Part shown: in pieces, positions 10,483-20,446 of the stretch
Layout of the letters: every line of letters starts with the position of its first letter
How positions within the stretch are numbered: position 1 is the first letter of the stretch
Assembly: GCA_030433355.1 (NCBI GenBank)
Contig: JAUIMG010000011.1
Coordinates: 28,467-92,466, forward strand
DNA: 64,000 bases
Reading direction: 5' to 3'
Source of the DNA: Bacteroidia bacterium
GTDB lineage: Bacteria; Bacteroidota; Bacteroidia; Flavobacteriales_E; Vicingaceae
The notes under the pieces: generated by a model
The model's database searches: none
What the model was told of the DNA's origin: nothing
The model's input: only the letters and a program-made list of their open reading frames with translations
Program-made: the position numbers and the translations under genes

Positions 10483-11223
10483 ATGATAAATAATAAGAAA
10501 GTTGTGGTGGTAATGCCGGCTTATAATGCTTCCAAAACATTAGAGAGGACTTATAAGGAGATTGATAAAGACTTGGTAGATGAGGTAGTGGTTGTAGATG
10601 ATTGTAGTCAAGACAATACTGCTGAAAAGGCAAGAGAAATTGGGGTTAAGCATGTAATTAGGCATGAGCAGAATCAGGGTTATGGTGGCAATCAAAAAAC
10701 TTGCTACAAAAAAGCCTTAGAGTTGGGGGCCGATATTGTGATTATGGTGCATCCAGATTATCAATACACCCCAAAATTAATTCCTTCCATGTGTTACTTA
10801 ATTGCTAATGATTTGTTTCAAGTAGTTCTTGGATCAAGGATTTTAGGCACTGGTGCATTAAAAGGAGGTATGCCTTTATATAAATACCTTGCAAATAGAG
10901 TTTTAACTTTTGTGCAAAATGTATTGGTTGGAGCAAAGCTTTCGGAATATCATACTGGCTATCGTGCTTTCTCAAAAGAGGTAATACAATCTATCAATTT
11001 TCAAGAAAATTCAGACAATTTTGTCTTTGACAATCAGATGCTATCACAGATTTTAATGAAAGATTATGAGATTGCAGAAATTACTTGTCCAACTAAATAT
11101 TTTAAAGAAGGCTCCTCCATAAATCTCACCAATAGCATTGTTTATGGTTTTGGCGTATTAGGAGTTTCCCTAAAGCATAGATGCCATAAAATAGGATTAT
11201 TAAAGTCTAAACTGTATCGTTAG
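10483..11223 (+). CDS. Family 2 glycosyltransferase (DPM1/polyprenyl-phosphate type)
   Basis: A 246-residue GT-A protein. VVVVMPAYNASKTL begins the nucleotide-sugar fold, VVVDDCSQDNT carries the first Asp pair, and MVHPDYQY supplies the metal-binding region. There are no C-terminal membrane helices. It resembles the dolichol-phosphate-mannose synthase-like subfamily that transfers sugar to a lipid phosphate carrier. The next gene, a methyltransferase, starts two bases after its stop, so the two form an operon. Confidence 0.83.
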   Translation: MINNKKVVVVMPAYNASKTLERTYKEIDKDLVDEVVVVDDCSQDNTAEKAREIGVKHVIRHEQNQGYGGNQKTCYKKALELGADIVIMVHPDYQYTPKLIPSMCYLIANDLFQVVLGSRILGTGALKGGMPLYKYLANRVLTFVQNVLVGAKLSEYHTGYRAFSKEVIQSINFQENSDNFVFDNQMLSQILMKDYEIAEITCPTKYFKEGSSINLTNSIVYGFGVLGVSLKHRCHKIGLLKSKLYR

Positions 11224-11224
11224 A

Positions 11225-12181
11225 ATGGATTTAAGTCCTTGTCTTCATTGTAATTCGCAACAAGTAGATTTAGAATTAGAAGTTCAAGATATAGTAGGCG
11301 ATAGTTTTCAGTTGTATAGGTGCAAAGATTGCACGCTGCTATTCTTAAATCCTTTGCCTTCCGAAGAGCAATTGCAAAGCGCTTACAATCAAAGTTATTA
11401 TGGAGAGGGGGAAAGTAAATTTCTTCCTTGGATAGAAACAGTAATTGACTTTTTAAGATCTCGGAATGCCCATTCCTTTTCTAAAAGAATCCCACCGAAA
11501 GCTTGTGTTTTAGATTTTGGCTGTGGCAACGGACAATTTTTGTCTCAACTGGCTCGATTTGGAGCATATGAATTGCATGGTTTAGAGATTGCAGGAGGGT
11601 CAGCAGAAAGAGCAAAAAAGAATAATCAGATTAACCTAACTATTGGCAATATTCATACAGACACCTATGAAGCTAATAAATTTGACGCCATCATCCTTAC
11701 CCATGTTTTTGAGCATTTGCTTAATCCTGAAGAAGTATTAGATATATTAACAACTATAGCAAAAAGAGAGGCCATCCTTCAAATAGAAATTCCAAACATC
11801 CATAGTTGGCAGTATGCTTTATTTAAAGCCAATTGGCTGCATTTAGATCCTCCACGTCATATGCATTTTTATACGCCAGCTTTACTAAAAAGGACTTTGT
11901 TGGAAAGGGGCTGGCTTTTGAAATCAGAGAAATATTTTTCTCCACAATATAGCCCATTTGGTTTTCAGCAGAGTTTCTTAAATGCTATTGGGGTCAAAAG
12001 GGACTTACTTTACGAAAGTATGAAGGGGAATAAAGAATATACAAAAGGCTATTCAAAACTGACTTTAATTATGCAATACCTTTTCCATTATGCAACATTG
12101 CCGCTTTTCATTTTTACTGATTTGATTGCTTCTATTTTCAAAAAAGGGGCGACATTAAAAATGGTCTTTCAAAAAGCTTAA
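11225..12181 (+). CDS. Methyltransferase with N-terminal zinc-ribbon-like Cys pairs
   Basis: A 318-residue protein. Two Cys pairs near the N-terminus (CLHC at about 6-9 and CKDC at about 35-38) look like a small zinc ribbon. A SAM-binding motif follows (ACVLDFGCGNGQFLSQL, about residue 92), then HVFEHLLNPEEVL, where the His/Glu are typical of methyltransferase family 23. The C-terminus is hydrophobic and may associate with the membrane. Proteins of this type modify sugars or small lipids. Coupling to the preceding glycosyltransferase suggests a shared glycolipid or surface-glycan role. Confidence 0.8.
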   Translation: MDLSPCLHCNSQQVDLELEVQDIVGDSFQLYRCKDCTLLFLNPLPSEEQLQSAYNQSYYGEGESKFLPWIETVIDFLRSRNAHSFSKRIPPKACVLDFGCGNGQFLSQLARFGAYELHGLEIAGGSAERAKKNNQINLTIGNIHTDTYEANKFDAIILTHVFEHLLNPEEVLDILTTIAKREAILQIEIPNIHSWQYALFKANWLHLDPPRHMHFYTPALLKRTLLERGWLLKSEKYFSPQYSPFGFQQSFLNAIGVKRDLLYESMKGNKEYTKGYSKLTLIMQYLFHYATLPLFIFTDLIASIFKKGATLKMVFQKA

Positions 12182-12190
12182 AGGCTTTAG

Positions 12191-12222
12191 TTTGGAATTG
12201 GCCTAGCGAAAATCTAATTTTG
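12191..12222 (+). promoter_or_regulatory. Bacteroidota promoter upstream of pruA
   Basis: TTTG at 12191-12194, a 20-base spacer, and TAATTTTG at 12215-12222 match the -33/-7 pair of the Bacteroidota housekeeping sigma factor. The ATG of pruA lies 38 bases after the -7 box. Confidence 0.7.
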
Positions 12223-12260
12223 CACCCTTAATTTAATGGAAATCAAAATAAAAATATACT

Positions 12261-13883
12261 ATGTCAAACGCTGTATTTCACCCACCAGTTGCCGTAAATG
12301 AACCAATATTAAGCTACGCTCCTGGTACGGAAGAGAGAAAGTTATTGCAAGAAACGGTTGCAAAAATGAGATCCGAAGAAAAGGATATTCCGATGTTCAT
12401 CGATGGGGAAGAGGTAAGAACAGGAGATAAAGTTAGCATGCATCCTCCTTACGACCATAAACACTTATTGGGTCACTACCATAGAGGAGACAAATCCCAC
12501 ATCCAAAAAGCAATCGATGCAGCTTTAAAAGCAAAAGAGAATTGGGCAAACCTATCTTGGGAGCATAGAGCATCTGTGTTTTTAAAAGCTGCTGAATTAC
12601 TTGCTGGTCCATACAGACAAAAAATTAATGCAGCTACGATGTTAGCGCAATCAAAAAATGCTTTTCAAGCAGAAATTGACTCTTCTTGTGAGTTGATAGA
12701 TTTCTTCAGATACAATGTAGAGTACATGCGTCAGATTTATAGTGAGCAACCTGAATCTTCAGAGGGTGTTTGGAATAGATTAGAATATAGACCATTAGAA
12801 GGATTTATTTTCGCATTAACTCCATTTAACTTTACTGCAATTGCCGGAAACTTACCTGCTAGTCCCGCTATGATGGGGAATACAGTAGTTTGGAAACCTG
12901 CCAATACGCAGATTTATTCTGCTTGGGTCATTATGGAAGTGCTAAGAGAAGCCGGTTTACCAGATGGTGTAATTAATTTAGTTTATGTAAGTGGACAAGA
13001 AGCAGGAGAGGTTATTTTTAATCACGCAGACTTTGCAGGAATTCACTTCACAGGTTCAACTGGAGTTTTTGAAAATATTTGGAAAACCATAGGTAACAAT
13101 ATTCAAAAGTATAAGTCTTACCCAAGAATAGTTGGGGAGACAGGTGGGAAAGATTTTATTGTAGCACATGAATCTGCTAATGCTAAAGAAGTTGCAACAG
13201 CAATTGTTAGAGGTTCTTTTGAATTTCAAGGTCAAAAATGTTCTGCCGCTTCAAGGGCTTATATTCCAAGGTCTATGTGGGCAGAAGTAAAGGGCTATAT
13301 TTTGGAAGATTTGAAATCTATAAAAATGGGCACGCCTGAAAACTTTGAGAACTTCGTAAACGCAGTTATTGATGAGAAAGCATTTGATAAAATTGCTGCT
13401 TATATAGATAATGCAAAGAAAGCAGATACTGCAGAAGTTATTGCAGGTGGAGGCTATAATAAGTCTGAAGGTTATTTTATTGAACCAACCGTTATTTTAG
13501 CTAGTGATCCAAAATATACCACCATGTGTGAGGAGATTTTTGGACCTGTTATTTCCATTTATGTGTATGATGAAGCTGATTTTGAAGAAACGCTAAAGTT
13601 AGTAGATGATAACAGTTACGCATTAACTGGAGCCATTTTTGCAAAAGATAGACATGTGTTAGATCATATGTGTAAAGCTTTGGTGAATGCTGCAGGAAAC
13701 TTTTACATCAACGATAAACCTACAGGAGCAGTTGTAGGTCAGCAGCCATTTGGAGGTGCAAGAAAATCTGGTACTAACGATAAAGCAGGTGCTATGCAAA
13801 ACTTAATGCGTTGGGTTTCTGCTAGAACTATGAAAGAAACTTTCGTTCCACCTACAGATTATAGATATCCTTTTTTAGGATAA
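12261..13883 (+). CDS. pruA: L-glutamate gamma-semialdehyde (1-pyrroline-5-carboxylate) dehydrogenase
   Basis: A 540-residue aldehyde dehydrogenase that oxidises glutamate semialdehyde (in equilibrium with P5C) to glutamate with NAD+, the second step of proline breakdown and also part of arginine/ornithine use. The block ETGGKDF carries the general-base Glu (about 293) and FQGQKCSAASR the catalytic Cys (about 327). The phrases TPFNFTAIAGNLP and FTGSTGVF are the NAD-binding regions. Length and motifs fit the stand-alone P5C dehydrogenase of Bacteroidota; there is no proline dehydrogenase domain or gene here. A promoter precedes it and a strong terminator follows, so it is a single-gene transcript. 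Confidence 0.93.
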   Translation: MSNAVFHPPVAVNEPILSYAPGTEERKLLQETVAKMRSEEKDIPMFIDGEEVRTGDKVSMHPPYDHKHLLGHYHRGDKSHIQKAIDAALKAKENWANLSWEHRASVFLKAAELLAGPYRQKINAATMLAQSKNAFQAEIDSSCELIDFFRYNVEYMRQIYSEQPESSEGVWNRLEYRPLEGFIFALTPFNFTAIAGNLPASPAMMGNTVVWKPANTQIYSAWVIMEVLREAGLPDGVINLVYVSGQEAGEVIFNHADFAGIHFTGSTGVFENIWKTIGNNIQKYKSYPRIVGETGGKDFIVAHESANAKEVATAIVRGSFEFQGQKCSAASRAYIPRSMWAEVKGYILEDLKSIKMGTPENFENFVNAVIDEKAFDKIAAYIDNAKKADTAEVIAGGGYNKSEGYFIEPTVILASDPKYTTMCEEIFGPVISIYVYDEADFEETLKLVDDNSYALTGAIFAKDRHVLDHMCKALVNAAGNFYINDKPTGAVVGQQPFGGARKSGTNDKAGAMQNLMRWVSARTMKETFVPPTDYRYPFLG

Positions 13884-13904
13884 TTTAAATTTGAATAGAT
13901 AAAC

Positions 13905-13944
13905 AAGGGCTTGTTGATGGATTCAACAAGCCCTTTTATTTTTG
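13905..13944 (+). terminator. Rho-independent terminator after pruA
   Basis: A perfect 13-base-pair stem, AAGGGCTTGTTGA (13905-13917) with TCAACAAGCCCTT (13923-13935), has a 5-base loop and is followed by TTATTTTT. It ends 26 bases before the next start codon. Confidence 0.9.
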
Positions 13945-13970
13945 TGCTAATCTTCAATTAATTTAGCCTT

Positions 13971-14270
13971 GTGAAGTTTCAAATCAAATGGAAGAAAATA
14001 TTGAAAAGCCGTTATTTTATAACAGCGGCTGTTTTCTTTATCTGGATACTCTTTTTTGATCAGAATAATCTGATTACTCAAATTCAATATAGGCTAGAGC
14101 TCAATCAATTGGAAGAAGAAAAAGAATTCTACAAAGGCGAAATAGAAGAAATTCGCTCCGATTTAGATGAACTTCAATCCAACCCCAGAACATTAGAAAA
14201 ATTTGCCAGAGAAAAGTACCTCATGAAAAAAGACAATGAGGAGCTCTTTGTAATTGTAGAAGAAGAATAG
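13971..14270 (+). CDS. Septum formation initiator family protein (DivIC/FtsB-like)
   Basis: A 99-residue protein with a GTG start, which fits the usual short cytoplasmic head of the family. It has one membrane helix (YFITAAVFFIWILFF, about residues 15-30), then a periplasmic coiled coil (LNQLEEEKEFYKGEIEEI), and ends with the conserved FAREKYLMKKDNEELFVI block that marks DivIC/FtsB. It should take part in the division complex as a scaffold with FtsL and FtsQ-type partners. Its stop is one base from the stop of the convergent fumarylacetoacetase gene. Confidence 0.87.
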   Translation: MKFQIKWKKILKSRYFITAAVFFIWILFFDQNNLITQIQYRLELNQLEEEKEFYKGEIEEIRSDLDELQSNPRTLEKFAREKYLMKKDNEELFVIVEEE

Positions 14271-14271
14271 C

Positions 14272-15546
14272 TTACTTAGCAGGCAATACCTTTGAAGTAA
14301 CTTCTCCAAAACCAACCCTTACACCATCTTTCTCACAGTGCGCTTTCATGGTAATGGTATCGTGATCTTGAATAAACTTTCTTTCACTTCCATCTTTAAG
14401 TTTTAAAGGTTTTGTTCCTCTCCAACTTAATTCCAACATCGATCCATAGGAGCTAGGCTCTGAACCACTAATAGTTCCAGAAGCATAAATATCACCACCT
14501 TTTATATTACAACCATTTATCGTATGGTGAGCTAGTTGTTGGTTTTGGTTCCAGTACATGTATTTGTAATTGGATTCACAAATAACGTTAGGTTCGCCAT
14601 TTTCTGCTTGTAATTCAACGCTGAGCTTGATGTCAATATTTTTATCTCCTTGGTATTCTAAATAGGGAAAAACTTTTGGGTCTTGTTTTGGACCGGCAGT
14701 TCTGAATGGCTCTAGGGCATCCAAAGTTACAATCCATGGAGAAATAGAAGAGGCAAAGTTTTTTGCAAGAAATGGTCCTAGTGGTACGTACTCCCATTTC
14801 TGAATATCTCTAGCCGACCAATCGTTAAAAATTACCATCCCGAAAATATAATCCTCAGCTTCTGCAGTAGAGATACTATCGCCTAAAGGCTTTCCATCAA
14901 AAGTGATAAAAGCCATTTCTAGTTCAAAGTCTAAAAGTTTAGATGGTCCAAAAACTGGTGGCTCCTCCTCATTCGGTTTTTGCTGGCCTTTTGGTCGGTG
15001 TATAGGAGTACCTGAAAGTATAATAGAAGAAGCTCTTCCATGATATCCTACAGGAATGTATTTCCAATTAGGCAATAAAGCATTGTTTGGGTCTCTAAAC
15101 ATAGTGCCTACATTGGTTGCATGCTCAATGCTCGAATAAAAATCGGTGTAATCTCCAATTTGAATCGGCATTTCATTCTCCACTTCGTTTATCGGAATTA
15201 AAACCTTTTCACGATGCCCATGATTTTTTTGTAGTTCTTCATTAGAAATTTCAAATAAATCAATGAGTCTTTCTCTTAGAATTCTGCTGCCATTTTTCCC
15301 CGATTTCATCAATTTATTTAATCGATTATTGTCAAATTGATCTTTGTTAAAACCCAATTTATCTAAATAACCAAATTCAAAAAGAGTTAGTAAATCTATA
15401 GCATAATCGCCAATTCTACTAGCTACTCTTGGTGCAAAATTTTTATTTTTAATTATTCCAAAAGGAATGTTTTGAAGGCTAAAGTCCGAGTCTTCAGCAA
15501 CTTCTATCCATGATTTTTTTTGAAAGTGTTTAGCGAAATCAGTCAT
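14272..15546 (-). CDS. fahA: Fumarylacetoacetase
   Basis: A 424-residue enzyme that splits fumarylacetoacetate into fumarate and acetoacetate, the last step of phenylalanine/tyrosine catabolism through homogentisate. The whole FAH layout is visible: an N-terminal SH3-like domain (about 1-115), then the catalytic domain with DYTDFYSSIEHATNVG, PVGYHGRASSI, FELEMAFI, FNDWSARDIQKWEY and SGTISGSEP, which carry the metal and active-site residues. No other homogentisate-pathway gene is in the window. A TATTTTTG box lies 23 bases upstream on the minus strand. Confidence 0.94.
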   Translation of the reverse strand: MTDFAKHFQKKSWIEVAEDSDFSLQNIPFGIIKNKNFAPRVASRIGDYAIDLLTLFEFGYLDKLGFNKDQFDNNRLNKLMKSGKNGSRILRERLIDLFEISNEELQKNHGHREKVLIPINEVENEMPIQIGDYTDFYSSIEHATNVGTMFRDPNNALLPNWKYIPVGYHGRASSIILSGTPIHRPKGQQKPNEEEPPVFGPSKLLDFELEMAFITFDGKPLGDSISTAEAEDYIFGMVIFNDWSARDIQKWEYVPLGPFLAKNFASSISPWIVTLDALEPFRTAGPKQDPKVFPYLEYQGDKNIDIKLSVELQAENGEPNVICESNYKYMYWNQNQQLAHHTINGCNIKGGDIYASGTISGSEPSSYGSMLELSWRGTKPLKLKDGSERKFIQDHDTITMKAHCEKDGVRVGFGEVTSKVLPAK

Positions 15547-15568
15547 ACTGTACTTTATTATTTAAAAA

Positions 15569-15576
15569 CAAAAATA
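15569..15576 (-). promoter_or_regulatory. Possible -7 promoter element for fumarylacetoacetase
   Basis: On the minus strand TATTTTTG fits TAnnTTTG, 23 bases before the start codon. A TTTG lies upstream but only 15 bases away, shorter than usual, so this is a tentative call. Confidence 0.35.
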
Positions 15577-15649
15577 GTATTTAAACTACGGCAAAAAAAG
15601 ATGCAACTAATGCTTCAATTACTACGTCAATCAATTTAGTTATCGGTGG

Positions 15650-15680
15650 TTTGTTATTGTTTACCTCTATATTACCTTTG
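15650..15680 (+). promoter_or_regulatory. Bacteroidota promoter for the first MAM-domain protein
   Basis: TTTG at 15650-15653, a 19-base spacer and TACCTTTG at 15673-15680 are a consensus-quality -33/-7 pair. It should drive the two tandem secreted-protein genes that follow. Confidence 0.72.
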
Positions 15681-15738
15681 AGTTATCAATTATCATTAAA
15701 TTAGCCACTCTTATTTTTAGATGAATTTTAGAATTTTT

Positions 15739-18700
15739 ATGAAAAAGTTTTTATTTCTAGCCTTGTTCTTAGTTGCAAGCGCATTACTTTCGAAGAAAAC
15801 CTATGGTCAAACAGTAGATCTTTTTTGCGAAGACTTTGACACCATTCCTTTTGCAATGACCAATACAGGTAACCCTGCTTCGGTTACTCCCTTGTGGTGG
15901 CAAGATACGGTAATAAGTAAAAATGCTAGTCCAGGCTCAGCTACAGATACAGTTGGAAATAGGTCTAGAGCTTATTTAACTTCGCCGAAAGTAGGTATTT
16001 CAGGCTTCAATAATGTTGGTATTCGTTTTGATCAAATTTGCTACATTGATTTATTTGATGAATTAATAGTGGAGTATTCTTTTGATGGAGGTCCATTTGC
16101 TAGATTGCCTAAAGAAATTAATAATCTTGGTTCTATAGAAAGAGTATATACTGGTTCCTCTTTATATCAGGTTCCTTCTTTGGCTTTTAGTAAGCTTAGT
16201 AATTCTATATGGCCAAACTTAAACGATACCCTTGTATACACAAGAGCGAATTCCGTAAACGCCTGGGTAGTGGAATCTTTTAATATTACCCCAGTTATTA
16301 ATAGAGTGGTAAGACAGGGTAATCCTGCACCAGATTCTTTACAGATTAGAATTGGTTTAATAGATAATCCTGCTTCGCCAATCGGAAGGTCAGGAACGCA
16401 TCAGGTGTGGATAGATAATTTTTGTATAAGGGGCTCTAACTGTGAGTTGGCTCCTCCAATTATTCGTTTAGATGATCCACCAAACCTTTACCCACAGCGA
16501 TATGAAGATAGGGTTTATTGGTTAGGACCTTATGACTTTAATGCTGCAATTACAGATCAGTCTTTAATAAACAGAGCGTATATAGAATATTATGTAAAAA
16601 GAGATACTGGCATTGGTCCAAGAGCTCTAGTGGTTAGAGATACTATAGATTTTACTTTCTTAGGATTTACAAGATATAGCGGAGAAATTCCTAGAGGATT
16701 TACTAATCTTCTTACTAATTTAACGGATTCAATTCGCCCTGGGGATTCTGTATGTTGGAAAGTAGAGGCGGTGGATAATAGCCCATGTTTCAATAGGTCA
16801 CAAGATCCACCTGCAGGTTTTACTTGTTTTGAAGTTAGAGGAAATTTGCCAGTTTCCTGCTTTACACAGCCGATATTTAGATTTCCACATTATCAAACCT
16901 TCAATGGTCCAGACTTTATACCTTCAGCTTCCGGTGTATTAGCCGAGAATTGGGTAAATGCAGAAGGGGATTTTCACGATTTTTATGTGCAACAAGGACC
17001 AACCAATGATTATCCGAATACCGGCCCTTCCGATGATTTGCCTGGATTTGGAAAGTATTTATATTTAGAAGCTACAGGCTTTAGAGATAGTACAGCCTAC
17101 CTATTGTCTCCATGTATTGATTTATTTGATCAACGAAACACTTTAGTTAGATTTTATTTGAATCAGAATGGAGTAGGAGGAGATACCGTGCATGTAGATA
17201 TGTTTGATCCTACCCCAATAGCAGGTTTCCCCTTAGGAAGATTTATTAATGATATTATACCGCCAATTGGCGGTAACAAGGGAGATAATTGGATTCCTTA
17301 TGAATTCAATACCTTCAATTATTACAATAAGGTTGTTCAAATGAGAATTAGAGCAACCCCTTCTGCTATTTCTGAAAATACGGATATCGGTTTAGATTCA
17401 TTCAAAATTGTTCCTGCTCCAGTGCATGATTTAAGAATGAATGCCGTTATTTTATCTCCTTTTGCTCCTTCAGGAATAAATGATTCATTAACCTTAAATA
17501 TATTGAATTTAGGTGCATTGGCTTCTACTAACTTTACTATGCAATATGAAGTTTATAGCAAGAGTGATCCTATCAATCCAGTTCATACTTCTAATGTGAT
17601 CAATTACAGCATACCAATTCTTCCAGGTGACGGAGCAAATATTACCGTAGAGCCATACCCTGTTCCGTTTGGAGAATATTCAGTTAAAGCTTGGTTATCT
17701 TATGTTCCTGATCAAGCTATACCTAATGACACCAACCGTGCTAACTCAACAGGTTTGAATTATAAAGCTGCTGACTGTGTTATGGAAGATTTCGATCAAG
17801 ATATTCCATTATGGGTTGGATTGGCAAGTGATACCACCGGAAATGCAAACGTTTGGGAAAGAGGAACGCCAACTTACGGTAGAACAAATACCGCATTTAC
17901 AGAGCCTAATTCTTGGGATGTTCTTTTAAATAGAGGTTACTCCGGAAATGGAGGAGTAGAGCAGTTAATTACCCAATTCTACGACTTACGAAATGTGGAT
18001 AGTGTAATTATGTCCTTTATGAATAATAGAGCCATGACCAATACCAAAGATGGGGTGTTTGTGGAGTTTAGTATTGATAGAGGTAGAACTTGGACCTATA
18101 TTGATAATTTGAACGACCCCTTAAGAAAAAGATGGTATAACTCTAACTTATCAGCAGGTGGTTTTGGAGGGCAATTCTGTTTTGCAGATACTACTAGAAA
18201 TATGGTAGGTAACTGGAATAACTGGGTAGAGTCTGAAATAGTTTTACCGCTTAGCGTTAAGGATAATAAAGAAGTTCTTTTCAGATTTATTTTCTTCGCA
18301 GAAGATGAGCCTTTAGGAAGTGCAGGTATGAGTATAGATAACTTTTTAATATATGAGCCTCAACCTATAGATATTGAGCCTACATTCATAGTAAGACCAA
18401 TTAGCCAATGTGATTTAACAAGAGATCAGCCGTTTGTTACGGTATTTAAAAACAGAGGCTTGCAAGATGTGAATAGCTTTAATGTTACTTATGTGGTGAA
18501 AAATTTAAATACACAAGTCGAACAAAGATTTACAGAAACGGTAAGTAGGACTATCAAGTCAAGAGATACTATTAGAGTTAAGTCTGTTGCTGAATTCAAC
18601 ATGTTTGAATTTGGAGACTATGAAGTTTCTGTAATAACTTCCTTAATGGGAGATGCTTGTTCAGCTAATGACACATTAACTAAGATAGTAGAAAATATTG

Positions 18701-20439
18701 AGGGTTGTGATTTTATATTCCAAGTAAAAACTAATAATTGGCGTACAGATCCTAAAACAATTAGAGATTCTTCTTTTTGGAGATTTGATTATATTTCTGG
18801 CGGAAGAAGGTATGTGGTTACTGATGATTATGCCCCTTGGGATAGAAATGATACGATAAGACAGACCATTTGTATTAAAGATGAGTCTTTCGTAATATTT
18901 AATCTTGGAGACGTTGATGATGCAGTAACAAGTTATTCTTTCATTGCTTATAATGGAGAGAATGATACTATTATAGTAAATCAACAATCTGGAGGAGCTG
19001 GTTCTCCAACAAAATACATCAATTGGTTTTGTCCACCTGAGCGTTCTGCAAAGCCTCTAGAAATCATTATTAATGATAATGTTCCAGCTTTACCAATTCC
19101 AGGAGATTATAAATTTGATGTAAGAATTCTAAATAATGGATTAGACAGTATTAATTTCTTAGAAGTTGGTTTATCTATAGATAATAGAATTTTCAGGAAC
19201 TTCAATGTAGGCACAGCACCTCCTACACAATTCCCAGCCACAGGGTTGGAGTATAACAGAGAATTCTTGGTTCCTTTTCCTCCAAGTAAGGATATGCAAC
19301 CTGGAGACCACTTAATAAAAGCTTGGACTCATGATCCAAATGGTCAGGCAGATTTGCAGCCAGAGGACGATACCATTTCTTTCATTTTCACAGTAATGGA
19401 TACTACAGCTCGCAGAGTGATAGATGCCAATGGTAATTTAGTGCTGAAAACAGTTGATAAGTATTGTACCCAGTTTGAATTAGCAGATGATACTGTGCAA
19501 TGGGTTTCAGCTAATCCATACAACTACAGACAAGATATTAAATCTTTTGAATTAGGTACGCCTTCAACAGATAGTATCAACGGAGCTTACTCTGGACAAA
19601 GAGCCTGGGTAACTAATTTAGATGGGAACTATAGAAACGTAGATTCTGCTTCTATTTATTCACCATTGTTTTTATTCGAGAGAGACTCTTGCTACAAATT
19701 AAGTTTCTGGCATAATTATGTAATCAGAGATCTTTTTAATGATGGAGGTCAAGTGCAGATATCTAAAGACCAAGGGGTTAGTTGGGAAACAATGTTTTAC
19801 AATGATGATGATTCCTTAAATACAAGTGATACTACAGCAGCTCCTGTTACAGGTACTTTTCAGAAAAACTGGCATAATGCACGTAACATTAAAGCTATAC
19901 CAGATAACAGCCAAAATAGTGGTTGGACAGGTAACTCTAATGGTTGGATACAGTCTGAGAATATATTTGGTGGTTCTGCAGAAATTATTACAGGAAGAGA
20001 TACCATGTATCCTTTCTATGGCTCTACTAAAAACTATTTTGCAGTATTTAGATGGAGATTTGAGTCTGACTTTACAAAGAACGATGAAGGTTGGGCAATA
20101 GATGATTTCTGTATAGAAAAAATTAGTCCTAACTTCTGCTTTGCTCTTGGATTAGAAGAAGCAGGAGGTATAGATCAAGATGGTACTTATTTAGGTCAGA
20201 ATATTCCTAATCCCGCATCCAACTTTACCTCTATTCCTTTCTACTTACCAAAAGCTGGTAGAGTTAACTTCACGGTAGTAAATATGGTAGGACAACCGGT
20301 TTATCAGTTTAATGAAACCATGACCAAAGGAAGTGGCTACTTTGATATTGATATAAGTAATTACGCTGCCGGGGTATACTACTATTGGATGATTTTTGAA
20401 GGAAAAAAATACACTAGTAAAATGATTGTTACCAAATAA
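15739..20439 (+). CDS. Large T9SS-exported protein with MAM-like modules
   Basis: About 1566 residues from the ATG at 15739, which gives a normal signal peptide (MKKFLFLALFLVASALL...YGQ); an ATG at 15721 is also in frame. The N-terminal module contains EDFD and IRFDQICYIDLFDE. A degenerate MAM-like module follows at roughly residues 375-560 (NWVNAEGDFHDFYVQQGPT...YLYLEATGF). Later parts look like further beta-sandwich and CARDB-like segments (DLRMNAVILSPFAPSGINDS). The last 85 or so residues form a T9SS type A sorting domain (NIPNPASNFTSIPFYL...YTSKMIVTK). The protein is therefore carried over the outer membrane by T9SS and attached to or released from the surface. The likely role is adhesion or matrix; no catalytic motif was seen. 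Confidence 0.87.
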   Translation: MKKFLFLALFLVASALLSKKTYGQTVDLFCEDFDTIPFAMTNTGNPASVTPLWWQDTVISKNASPGSATDTVGNRSRAYLTSPKVGISGFNNVGIRFDQICYIDLFDELIVEYSFDGGPFARLPKEINNLGSIERVYTGSSLYQVPSLAFSKLSNSIWPNLNDTLVYTRANSVNAWVVESFNITPVINRVVRQGNPAPDSLQIRIGLIDNPASPIGRSGTHQVWIDNFCIRGSNCELAPPIIRLDDPPNLYPQRYEDRVYWLGPYDFNAAITDQSLINRAYIEYYVKRDTGIGPRALVVRDTIDFTFLGFTRYSGEIPRGFTNLLTNLTDSIRPGDSVCWKVEAVDNSPCFNRSQDPPAGFTCFEVRGNLPVSCFTQPIFRFPHYQTFNGPDFIPSASGVLAENWVNAEGDFHDFYVQQGPTNDYPNTGPSDDLPGFGKYLYLEATGFRDSTAYLLSPCIDLFDQRNTLVRFYLNQNGVGGDTVHVDMFDPTPIAGFPLGRFINDIIPPIGGNKGDNWIPYEFNTFNYYNKVVQMRIRATPSAISENTDIGLDSFKIVPAPVHDLRMNAVILSPFAPSGINDSLTLNILNLGALASTNFTMQYEVYSKSDPINPVHTSNVINYSIPILPGDGANITVEPYPVPFGEYSVKAWLSYVPDQAIPNDTNRANSTGLNYKAADCVMEDFDQDIPLWVGLASDTTGNANVWERGTPTYGRTNTAFTEPNSWDVLLNRGYSGNGGVEQLITQFYDLRNVDSVIMSFMNNRAMTNTKDGVFVEFSIDRGRTWTYIDNLNDPLRKRWYNSNLSAGGFGGQFCFADTTRNMVGNWNNWVESEIVLPLSVKDNKEVLFRFIFFAEDEPLGSAGMSIDNFLIYEPQPIDIEPTFIVRPISQCDLTRDQPFVTVFKNRGLQDVNSFNVTYVVKNLNTQVEQRFTETVSRTIKSRDTIRVKSVAEFNMFEFGDYEVSVITSLMGDACSANDTLTKIVENIEGCDFIFQVKTNNWRTDPKTIRDSSFWRFDYISGGRRYVVTDDYAPWDRNDTIRQTICIKDESFVIFNLGDVDDAVTSYSFIAYNGENDTIIVNQQSGGAGSPTKYINWFCPPERSAKPLEIIINDNVPALPIPGDYKFDVRILNNGLDSINFLEVGLSIDNRIFRNFNVGTAPPTQFPATGLEYNREFLVPFPPSKDMQPGDHLIKAWTHDPNGQADLQPEDDTISFIFTVMDTTARRVIDANGNLVLKTVDKYCTQFELADDTVQWVSANPYNYRQDIKSFELGTPSTDSINGAYSGQRAWVTNLDGNYRNVDSASIYSPLFLFERDSCYKLSFWHNYVIRDLFNDGGQVQISKDQGVSWETMFYNDDDSLNTSDTTAAPVTGTFQKNWHNARNIKAIPDNSQNSGWTGNSNGWIQSENIFGGSAEIITGRDTMYPFYGSTKNYFAVFRWRFESDFTKNDEGWAIDDFCIEKISPNFCFALGLEEAGGIDQDGTYLGQNIPNPASNFTSIPFYLPKAGRVNFTVVNMVGQPVYQFNETMTKGSGYFDIDISNYAAGVYYYWMIFEGKKYTSKMIVTK

Positions 20440-20446
20440 TACTTCA

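Noticed and set aside
18676..18987. 103-codon frame antisense to the first MAM-type gene
   Set aside because: It is fully inside a well-supported coding region and its composition is that of a shadow frame.
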